Below, in pieces: positions 34,501 to 43,782 of a stretch of 64,000 bases of DNA. A program made the position numbers and the translations under genes. The first letter of the stretch is position 1; each line of letters opens with the position of its first letter. The DNA comes from Syngnathus acus (taxonomy: Eukaryota > Chordata > Actinopteri > Syngnathiformes > Syngnathidae). The DNA is taken from the NCBI RefSeq assembly GCF_901709675.1, contig NC_051107.1, forward strand, positions 2,225,501 through 2,289,500, written 5' to 3'. The notes below the pieces were generated by a model. That model was not told where the DNA came from. It saw only the letters and a program-made list of their open reading frames with translations, and made no database searches.

Positions 34501-36189
34501 CAGGGTATCTGTATGATTATCGGCGGCATTAAACACCAGGAGCAGCGATTTAACAGCCGCTCGGCCGGCGTGAGCTCAGCTTTGCTCTTCATATCCGTTG
34601 GAGGTATGTTTGAAATGCAGTTTGTTTCTCTAAAGAGCATAATCAATTCTCTCTTCTTTTTTTTTTTTGCTTAGGTGTTTTTGCTCCCACCCTCTTCTGT
34701 AAAACCTTTGGAAGCCTGGTGTGCGAGGGCTGCTACAACATTTCCGGCAACGCCAGCGTGCCTTTCGTGTGCAAAGACTGCCACTACGACACGGTCGGCT
34801 GCCGGCGATTCCTAAACTGAATGCTTCTGGAGAATTGTCTTACTTGTTGTCTTTTTGTTGCAGAGTAAAACGGACCCCCAGTTGATTATGATGCACATAG
34901 AGTAAGTCAAGAGGACCATGTAGACGTTCCGATAATTCCAAAGATTTTAATTTCTTTTTCAGGCCTCTGGTGTACACCATCTCCCTCCTGCTGCCCGCCG
35001 CCTACCTCATTGGCCTGATCTTCACGCTAAAAACCCACTCTCACATCTACGACATCCACATCAGCGGCCAAGGCAGCCACGCCGTCGACGAGGGCACAGC
35101 CGCTGCCACCCGCGTTGGCGAGGGCGCCGCTGGCCCGCTCCTCGCCGCCAACTCGTGCATTAATGCCAGCATTGTCCCGCCGAGCCTCGTTGCTACAGGT
35201 AGCATGTGGGTCACGTGAAGTGGAATGCGGGTTGATGCTAAATATAGAGGCCATGACATCCATTCGTCAGGTCATCACGTGGTCCACTGGTCGCGGTGGA
35301 GGGCACTCGCCATGCTCATCCTGTCCACGCTGCTGATGGCCTGCTGCGCCGATCTCAGCACGGACAACATCAAACCCATGCTGACCAGCTCTTCCATCTC
35401 CCAGGTGCTAAAAAAAAAAAAATTATCCTCCCGTCTTTTTATTTAACATCCCTGCTGCCTTCTACAGTACTTCATTGGCGTGACCTTGTTGGCGATGGTG
35501 CCCGAGCTTCCCGAAATTGTCAACGGGATCCAGTTTGCGCTGCAGAATAACATCAGTTTGAGGTATGCAGTTTGATAAACCAGAGGCAGACCTGGGATTT
35601 TCTCCTTTGGGGGGCCATGGGGTGGTTGGGGATATCTCAGAAGGTTAAACAAATCTGGCTTGGCACCGGGGAGGGGTCTGATTATATTTTAGGGGGGAAC
35701 AGTGCCCCCGCAGCCCCCCCCCCCCCTTCTAGCTCAGCCAATGGCATAAACATGCTTTATATTATTTTGTCCCAGTCTGGAAGTTGGGAGCTGCATCGCC
35801 GTGCAAGTGTGCATGATTCAGATCCCACTGCTTATCCTCTTCAACGCATTTTACGTAAGTAAATTCACTCTTTAAGGATGTCCATATCTATTTGTTATTG
35901 TGGCTGAGGTTTCCATTTTATATTTGTTGACAGGACGTGGGATTTGTGCTGCTGTTCAGTGACATCCATCTCTGGGCAAGTATCTTCAGCGTCATTTTGG
36001 TCAACTATATCCTCATGGATGGAAAATGTGACTACTTTCAGGGTAAGTCTGTGACATATTTTTTAATCCTTTTGTTGTGGGAGGAATATTCAACCTTTTT
36101 TTTTTTTATTTATAGGCACTGCTCTGGTCGTGGTTTACCTCATCCTTTTGGCTCTTTATTTCTTTGCTCCATCCCCACGCGCTTGTTAA
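31521..36189 (+). CDS. cax1: Vacuolar-type cation/proton exchanger (CAX, YccF-containing type)
   Basis: An 819-residue membrane antiporter, predicted to exchange Ca2+ or other cations for protons across an acidic-organelle membrane. Twenty exons: 31521-31608, 32156-32332, 32399-32538, 32599-32707, 32790-32906, 32980-33041, 33123-33293, 33594-33779, 33843-33942, 34014-34155, 34254-34437, 34504-34603, 34675-34793, 34864-34901, 34963-35198, 35271-35404, 35468-35562, 35776-35854, 35934-36042, 36116-36189; all phases agree. Residues 1-170 are soluble. Residues about 172-230 form a YccF-like domain (VTFGNIIYVILFGWWMSL, TIIGAPYGKLCFK, WPFGKSVEKA). The exchanger repeats follow: the first has VVNATFGSITEM (about 443-454), the second FIGVTLLAMVPELPEIVNG (about 703-721). 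A cysteine-rich loop (CEGCYN, CKDCHYD) lies at 540-565. Zebrafish has a gene of this kind called cax1; mammals lack it. The ATG at 31521 was chosen because upstream in-frame sequence is transposon. Confidence 0.9.
35590..35745. repeat. C-rich dispersed repeat in cax1 intron
   Basis: A G-rich stretch followed by AGGGGGGAACAGTGCCCCC, a C-run and CTAGCTCAGCCAATGGC lies in the intron between cax1 exons 17 and 18. Its right part repeats the first 60 bases of the window. The family is not recognised. Confidence 0.55.
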
Positions 36190-36357
36190 TATACTCACTA
36201 AAAAAAAAAAAAAAAATCCAATCCAGTATTTTTGGTAAGCATGCATAAACTGAAGAATTTCTAATGTTAAGAAAATGTTTAGTGTTATAGATCTTGCCTT
36301 TATATTTCTAAATAGATATTTGCTGTTTATACCTGCTGTTCTTTGTTAAATAAGTTT

Positions 36358-36363
36358 AATAAA
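36358..36363 (+). terminator. cax1: cax1 poly(A) signal
   Basis: AATAAA lies 168 bases after the cax1 stop. The klhdc10 signal on the other strand lies only 40 bases further on. Confidence 0.7.
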
Positions 36364-36402
36364 TACAATTTATCTGAGACTAGTATGAGTTTTCAACTCA
36401 AC

Positions 36403-36408
36403 TTTATT
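36403..36408 (-). terminator. klhdc10: klhdc10 poly(A) signal
   Basis: TTTATT on the plus strand is AATAAA for the leftward klhdc10 transcript, giving a 3' UTR of about 0.8 kb. A second candidate lies near 36650. The two convergent genes would end within about 50 bp of each other. Confidence 0.5.
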
Positions 36409-37223
36409 GACAACTCAACAGTATAGTCAGACGAACCTTTTGTGTACATAATTACAATGGTCACGGTTAACAAATTAAGTCAGGTGCAAGTACAGTTGTG
36501 TGATCAGAATAAAACTAATATCACCTGACAATGCGGGGAACAATTGTAATTTTGTGTGTTCAGTTTAACTGTTTTAATATGTCAACTGTTTTAATATGTC
36601 AAGGCACTGCCTGTAGTCAACAATTTCAAAAGTCGGAGAGGGCGTTAAACTTTATTTGAAGAAAAAGCATTTAAAAAGACAGTGCACCAAATTCAGTGAC
36701 GTGACTTAAAAAAAAGTTGTAAGTAAAAGTTGCAAATTCTATATAGTGATTGATCTCCAATGCATTTTTTATTGACCCTCTCTTGGACGTGATTATGGGG
36801 GGGAAAAAATTAAAATGGACTTTTAATAATTACATAAGGTTTTAAAGTTCCTTTTTTGAGATGATAGGTTCATATAACATGACAGTAAACAATTAAGCTG
36901 TCAAGCAAAACAAAGAGGCTTTAAAAACTAAAAAAACAGGATCGTGTGTTCAGAGTAGTCCTTTCAATAAATATACATGGGCCATCCTTTGCACAGAATT
37001 TTTTAAAAATATTACAAGTATTGAGATAAATTTGAGAAACAAGTCATAATTTGGCAAAGTAAAGTATCTCCGACTGCTGATGACAGGGTGAGGAGCAAAA
37101 AAAAAAAGGCATCTTGTCCGTTCCAGGATGGCAAAGAAATCCCAAATTTTCAGCATGAACACAAATGAAGGCATCTTTAAATTTATGGCACAGGAGGAAA
37201 GTCTCCTTACACGTCCAAGTCTG

Positions 37224-39394
37224 TTATTTCAAGCGCTCGATGAGTTCCTGTGTGAGGCCTAGATTGAGCAACTGCCTGGCAGGTAGGTTGGCGAGGTGGG
37301 GGAAAGCTTGGAGGAGGCTCTCCCAGCACCGCTCCAACAAGCTTGGCACGGCCAGCCAAATCTTAAAAAGAGATGCGGTCCTCTTGTTCTCATGGATGTT
37401 CACCACGCCGCCGTGGATGTACATGCAGCCCGACTTCCCGGAAGGACAAAAAACAAAAAGTAAGTCTAATGTGATTATTTCAAGTGTCATCCAGAAATTT
37501 TGCCGAGCAACAAGTAACTACTGCTTCTGTTTATCTTTTCTCTCATTTTTTTTCCCTCTATGTTTTGATGGCTCGTACCCACCGGCGTAACGGCGGCGCA
37601 GTGAAAGTAAGCCGGTTCGGGCATCACGGCGGGCAGCCTGCTCCACTGAAACGTGTGCAGGTTGATCTTCCACAGGTCAGCCAAAATAAACTCGCCGTTG
37701 TAGCCACCGCAAATAAATACATCTTAAAAAAAGAGAGTAAGTAAAATAGCCCAAAATGATTGCGATAATTTATTGAAAAGCGCTTACCATTTTTTATTTG
37801 GACACAACTGTGACATCTTCTAGGAGCGGGAAACCCTATCAGAACCATGCATGTTAAAATACAAAACATCTGTAGTGAAATAATGTTGAAATAGAACACA
37901 AACCTATTTTGTCATGAGGTTTTGTTCCAATCTCCTCCCAGGAATTTGTCTCCAGATTATATGCGTGAATCTGTTTCACACAGAATAACACATTAAAAAA
38001 AATATTAGCTTAATAGCGCTATTGAATATTTCCCAGGTACCTTGTCTAGAGGGTAAGACGTCCACGAGGTCCCTCCTCCCAAAATGTAGATCCTCTGTCC
38101 GTCCTGTGCTATTTCATGTCTGTACCTGTAACGGCGTGTTGCATAACGCTGACACGGTTGGTTGTTAGAGCGAAAATGTGAGAGCATACCGTTCTTTGGG
38201 TAGGTCATCTGGAGGGTTGTTGGGCTTGAGGTGGCTCCACTCCCTGGTAGTCAGGTCCAGCCTGTGCAGGTCTGTGCTGTATATGTACCCGGTCGTGCCG
38301 CCAAACACGTAGAGAAAGCCGTTTATGATAACCATCGCCTGGATAAGGGATGAAAAACAGCTTAATCTTGATCTGTTAGTCTTCAATGTGGAATAGTAAA
38401 CATTACCTGTCCATAGATTCTGTTGGGCTTCTTCCCGCGACAGTTGAGCAGGGACCACCGCTTGTACTTGACATTGCAAACGTGAACATCATTGCCATTG
38501 TTCTCCCCAAAGGGGATTCCGGTGCCGCCAAATACCAGGAGATTGTTTCCGTGCAATACGGCTGCAATGAGGAAACAGAGGTATCGGTGTAGTAGTATCT
38601 TAGCATTTTTATTTTATCTGAGAATTGACTCCATTTTGGAATTCATCCAATGTTTCACCTGACATGGAGGCTAGTTCTGTGGGCACGTAGCCCTCCGTTT
38701 GAATCTGATGCCATAGGCCCGTAGCGAAGTGGTACCTCCACAGCTCTCGGAACAGCGGGTAGTCCTCATTCTCTGAGCCGCCCGACTCGTCGTAGTCCGG
38801 GTTGTACCCCCCGAATACATAGAGGTTCGTGTTGTCGGCTACACAGCGGTGGCCACTGCGGGCAGGGGGAGTACGACGACCTGAGGAGCAAAAAGGTCAC
38901 ATAGGAGGTGACTTTCATTGCATTGCAATTTTCCATAGATGTTGTACTTTGATTGACAATGGCAGGGGGGGGGGGTGATCAGATGTACCTAGTATTTAAC
39001 TGTCCAGGAGTGTAGTCACCTGTAAATTTGTAAATACCATTTTTCTCAAGAATAATTTACGTTAACTACCTTACCTGACAACAGCAGAGATGAAGTCATT
39101 ACACTTAAATAAAAACGTGTTTTCACCAAGTAAAAATAAACACGCCGGTTGTCATGGAGATGCTAGCTTAGCTTTAGCACTCGCTGAAATCTGACTGGGG
39201 ACTGAGGTGACCTGTATGGGTGTGTGTCTTTGTCATCCAACCGGTGACAGCAGTGAGGTAACCATCATTAGCATGCGTGATAATATTGTTGTTGATCGAT
39301 CTGCTAGCGTCTGCTCACCGTGTAGCGGCCTGCTTGTCAGCTTCTCGAATTTATTCAACTGGTCCGGACAGTGATCGCCTTGGGCGTCCGTCAT
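37224..39394 (-). CDS. klhdc10: Kelch domain-containing protein 10
   Basis: A 383-residue kelch protein. In mammals KLHDC10 is a CUL2-elongin substrate receptor for C-terminal degrons, including alanine tails from ribosome quality control. Coding exons in transcription order: 39394-39319, 38880-38659, 38561-38407, 38338-38190, 38125-38041, 37970-37904, 37835-37788, 37722-37583, 37433-37224. Kelch blades show paired glycines: NLYVFGGYN, NLLVFGGTGIPFG, FLYVFGGTTGYIYS, RIYILGGGTSW, VFICGGYNGE and CMYIHGGVVN. The C-terminal helix region (SLFKIWLAVPSLLERCWESL to TQELIERLK) is the likely BC-box/Cullin-binding part. The N-terminus (MTDAQGDHCPDQLNKFEKLT) is shorter than the glycine-rich human one. 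Start ATG is at 39394-39392. It is divergent from zc3hc1 and convergent with cax1. Confidence 0.96.
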
Positions 39395-40172
39395 CTTGAC
39401 TCAGTTTTAGCGTGGCCTCTCTCACAACATCACACCAAGGAAAAACAGCTGCTCCTAAAGTTCCCCCTGAGACATGATGGTAAATGATACCAGCGGTCGA
39501 GTGCAGCTTCAGAAGGTTTGAAGCCATACACTCATCTTACGCGACAGCCTTGGCCAATCAGAGGACGCGTTCTTGGAAGGCCGCGTCATTGCAGGTAGGC
39601 GGGGTCAATGGCCTACAAAACAAGTTCTTGCCCAACTTGAAAAAGCCTTTGTTTCTCTTATCTTATTCGTGATGTTTTGTTTTCCTGCTGGAAATTCCAC
39701 TTTTAGCCAATTTATAAATTGTGCATTTATAGTGGTTTAAAAAACATTTTATTAATTTAGTGTTTTTGCCTTATTACGTTTTGTTTGTGTGAGGGCTTTG
39801 GAGGTCATCTTTCTGAAATTAGTTTTCCTTTTGTAAGCCTGGTGCTGATGTTGAAGTGTGTATGATGTTACAGCGGCCTGCAATAATAATAAATACAGCT
39901 TTTAGGAATAAAAACATTCATCTCGATTTGTACTTAGCCCTACTAGGCTATTTTTTTCAGTGTTGTTCATTCTGGTGATACTTGGAACGCTAATGTTGTT
40001 TCAGCTGTTATTTAGTTTAAAAGGATTGAGAAGCATCGACTGATCTATCATAATTTAAGTTTGACCCCTCATATTTTTCCATGACGGTCGTGCAATGTTA
40101 CTAGGTGGCGCTAATGGACCTAAAAGCTATTTCACCTTCGCCATTGACGAACCGAAGAAGAAAAAGCCCAAC
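39395..40172. promoter_or_regulatory. intergenic region between divergent klhdc10 and zc3hc1
   Basis: A 778-bp head-to-head spacer with no recognised gene. GGCCAATCAGAGGACGCG at about 39552 contains a CCAAT box. The start of zc3hc1 itself carries a YY1-like word (CAACATGGCGGC at 40170-40181). It must hold both promoters; shared control is only an inference. Confidence 0.45.
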
Positions 40173-42725
40173 ATGGCGGCTCTCGGCAACAGTCGTGGGG
40201 ATCGCCTCGGTAACTCCAATCAAAACAAATCTCCCCTTGCATCCCCGGAGAAAATCCGAAAGCTTCTCAATGAGGGGGTCTCTGCAGCTGGCACCGCTAC
40301 CCAATGGTGGGTTTAAAAAAACAACAACTTTAATCCGATCTTTACGACTTCGTTGTGCAACATTTTGGCTAATCCTCTGGCTAACTTGGAAGCATGGTAG
40401 CTATATAACACAATAAAAAGCACGAAAATAGGCGTTTCTCCCATATGAGAGCTTGTAGATCATCATCTGTCTTGCACTTTCTTTGCATGCAATATCTCTA
40501 CTACTTGTGTAAAGCATGTGATGCAAAATTTTATCTCCCTTGGCCATTTGGTCAGGGGGTGGAGACTGTCAGATGAATGCTGGCAATGATGTTCAAGCTA
40601 AGATTAGAAGTGTCTCTCTTCGGCCTATTCATGTTACAACCATGCATTCACGATGGAAAAAATGTGTAAATTATGAAACTTTAATGTGCCACATTGTGTC
40701 CTTCTGGAATTGCAGTGGACAAAGTGATTCAAACGACTCTGAAGTCAGTAGCAACACTCCATCTTGTGAAGCAACCAACAAAGAGGCCTTTTTCAGTCGA
40801 GTGCAATCATACGCTATATCCTTTTGTTATCCTTAAAATTAAAGTTATATAAATTATTTTAATAAGAATTCCTTAGCACAGAACTGTTTGAAATGGGCTG
40901 GGAAACCCCGGGCGCTCTCTCCTCTCATGTGTGCCCGCTACGGCTGGATCAACGTCGCCCACGACATGCTCAAGTGCTCCAGCTGCCAGGCCTTCCTCTG
41001 CGCATCGCTACAACTCACGTTAGACTTCGAGAAATGTAAGATGAATGAATGACCCGGGCTTTAATCCGGGGCTCCTATGACACTTTTCTCCTTTCAACTA
41101 GATGAATCCCGCATCGCAGAACTGTCCAGGCAGCTCCAGACAAAACATGAGAAATTTTGTCCTTGGCCTGACTTTCCTTGTCCAGGTTAGAACGTTTGAC
41201 TTCGATTAAAACGTCTAATGAGCCATTTTAACCCCACATTTGTTGACTCTCCGAATGTTTTGTGTTTCAGAACGGTTATGGATTGTGACAGCAGGAGAGC
41301 CCGCAGAACTTTTGACCGCCTTTATAGAACGTTATCAAAGCGCTTGTATGCTTGGACAACAGCTTCCATCGATGAAGCCTGAGCAGCTGAAATTAATGGT
41401 GAGGAAGCATGGACTTGGATAAGACAAATCATCTGGACATGTCCGATATTACAATTGTCTTTTTGTTTTGTAGTCACTGACTGAGGATGTCATTAGTGCC
41501 ATCCTGCAGCTCATAGAGGAGGAACAAAAAAGAAAGGGAACTACATCCTCGGAACCTTTTGCAGTCCAAGTGGCAGCGTGCATCGTTTCTATTTGTGGCT
41601 GGGCTGCAAAGTGAGTTGGACCAGGTTATGGTTATGGGACACTGTGACTAAGAAGATTTAAAACCGAAGAAGAATGTCAACATTTGTATATTTAAACTTG
41701 GCCCTTAATTTCAATACAATAGTTCTTTTTGTTTTTGCTCCCTTCCCTCTTCCCTCCAACTCACTACCATTGTGGATTAAGTATCACATTGTCTCTTGTT
41801 TCCTCAGCCCAGGCGTGGACATCACCATGCTGCCAATCCTCAACTGCTCCTACTGTATGCGCAAAGTGGGCCTGTGGAATTTCTACCAAATGGAAGGCAT
41901 GAGTGGTGACAGCGATGCCGGGACGGACGCTACAGCCGCTCCGGCCGCCTCGACTCCCGCTCAGGAGAGCCAGGGGGAACGGTCCACCCCTCCCTTGCCC
42001 ACAACTCCGTCTACTCCGAGTCGTATGAAACTGAGAAGCCAGGACTCTTGCCGCACTGAGCAGGCAAGCTTTCATTAAAGTTTCATGAGTGATGCTCCCT
42101 GCAGGCTATCAAAAATTTGTAACCCATTCTGCAGGGTGAGGGCACTTTGCGAGCTCGAAGTCGAGATTCACCCAGTCCTGTCGAAGAGCCGCTGAATCCC
42201 TTGATAAAGGGCAAGAGGCCTGCTACACGGAGCCGTGGGCAAGAAGACTGTCTGTCCCATCCTTCCAAACGCCTGTGCTTCTCATTAGCTGTAAGTGCCT
42301 CTACTCCCCCCTCCCCTCAGCCTCAAAGTCCCCAAACTGAATTAAATGATTCGCTCGCACTTTTAGGACGAGGTCATACACAAGAATTCGTTCGACCCGC
42401 TGGCTCAGCACAGAGACTGGTGTCCCTGGGTGGCCGTTGGAAAAGAGAATGTGGATCCACAGGCCATGCCCCTTTCAGATTCCCTGCCAGCACCTCATCA
42501 GGAAGTCTGGAAGGCCGTCCTTGACCTCCTCCTGCCTCAAAAGAGCACAAACACAGCGGCTGGAAGTCCAGGACAGGCACGTTAGGCTGGTGTACTTTGT
42601 CCCAATATGACTTGGCGCATTATCTCACATTCTCTTTTGTCTTGTCTTCTCAGGGCCCACCTGATCGAGCCAAAAGAGTGTTTGCTATTTTCCATCAGTG
42701 GCAGGTATCTGCTCCATCTCAGTAG
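40173..42725 (+). CDS. zc3hc1: Zinc finger C3HC-type protein 1 (NIPA)
   Basis: A 475-residue nuclear protein (human 502), known as NIPA. It was described as an F-box-like mitotic ubiquitin ligase component and later as a nuclear basket protein. Exons: 40173-40306, 40716-40815, 40885-41035, 41102-41185, 41271-41398, 41474-41610, 41808-42063, 42135-42290, 42367-42576, 42654-42725. The C3HC zinc finger spans KWAGKPRALSPLMCARYGW, DMLKCSSCQAFLCASL and KHEKFCPWPD. A second zinc-binding region has LNCSYCMRKVGLWNF. The conserved end reads QHRDWCPWV, EVWKAVLDLLL and RAKRVFAIFHQW. Three introns are unusual: 40816-40884 (AT-AC, U12-type), and those after 42063 and 42576 (GC donors). The last residues read through a possible donor at 42705; splicing to an exon at about 42894 is an alternative. 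Confidence 0.94.
40816..40884 (+). other. zc3hc1: AT-AC U12-type intron of zc3hc1
   Basis: The intron begins ATATCCTTTT, the full U12 AT-AC donor consensus, and ends TTCCTTAGCACAGAAC, with a near-perfect U12 branch site (TTCCTTAGC) about 9-10 bases before the terminal AC. Splicing here joins SRVQSYA to CLKWAGK in frame, with the same spacing as human SRVETFSSLKWAGK. It is 69 bases long. Confidence 0.85.
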
Positions 42726-43159
42726 GAACCATCACTAAAACATCTCACCACTGAACTGATGAAATGAGCAATTATATCATATCCCATCGCTCTTTGGAGG
42801 AAGACTAACGAGTCTTTACTGAATTTTGGGATACAAGCACGCCATGTTTAATAGTAATCTGTGAATTGTGTGTAAAAAATCTGTCCATTACAGGAAATCC
42901 CTGGCGATGAGAAGGAGCTAGAAAGGCTCGACACTGGATAGGCGATATTTACTTTCAGCGTGTGTTAGAATATCACTTCAATTCATAAATGGGATGACTA
43001 GGATGAGAAAGTCACTCCTAATGATTGCAATTTTGTATGACTTGTGTGCCATGAACATTGATCATGTTGGAACTTAGCTGCCTTGACCTTTTATTTGCCT
43101 TCTTGTGACACACACATCACATTGCTTATCTAGTCTTCACTATCATGCATGTGTTGGTT

Positions 43160-43165
43160 AATAAA
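43160..43165 (+). terminator. zc3hc1: zc3hc1 poly(A) signal
   Basis: AATAAA in TTGGTTAATAAAATTG, 435 bases past the stop and about 620 bases before the ube2h start. Confidence 0.7.
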
Positions 43166-43499
43166 ATTGTCCTCTGAAATGTTGTGTAATGTTCAAATTT
43201 ATTATAAACCTTTAGGAAATTGATTGGAGTAAGATTGCTCTTGATGGAATTAACATGAAATACTTTACTGTTTTACATGTCCTAAATTGTATCGATTCAT
43301 TAACAGTTAAAGCTATATTACATGTTAACAGACCAATTTTTTCGCTTGCTAGTTCCAAAGCTGTCTTTTTCATCCTAAAGGGTCATATAATTGAATTTAT
43401 GATGTCTTTTGAGCGATTGCAACAAAGAAACGCGTTTCATCAGACTGTTACCACGTTCGCTTTTTTGCTCTACATTAAAAACTACAAAAATGTCCGTCG

Positions 43500-43540
43500 A
43501 CAATGACGTCGGGTCGCGCATTTATGACGTATGCGCGGAG
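43500..43540 (+). promoter_or_regulatory. ube2h: CRE-like and NRF1-like motifs upstream of ube2h
   Basis: TGACGTC (43504) and TGACGTA (43525) are CRE-like half or full sites. ATGCGCGG follows at once and resembles half an NRF1 site. They lie about 250-280 bases before the ube2h start codon in GC-rich DNA, as expected for a TATA-less housekeeping promoter. Confidence 0.45.
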
Positions 43541-43782
43541 GGATCCCAGCTTGTCAGAACCATGGCCAGAGCGCTGAGAGGCAGTGAACGCCAGTCGTCT
43601 GTCGAACGTTAGTTCGGCCGCAGAGTAGTACGGAGACGCTCAAGCCGAGAAGAAGTGTTTGCGGCCAACATTTCCCCCAAGCCAATGTTAACTTTCGGAT
43701 AGTGACGTTTGCTGGTCTCTCTGGCGTGTCGGGGGCTAGCTTTCCGTTGACCTGCCTGTGTTCTGCGGTGGAAATCGCAAAA

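Noticed and set aside
42894-42940. Alternative zc3hc1 last exon reached from a GT at 42705
   Set aside because: The sequence after ACAG at 42893 is open, but direct read-through to the TAG at 42723 gives a tail of about the human length. Kept only as a possible isoform.
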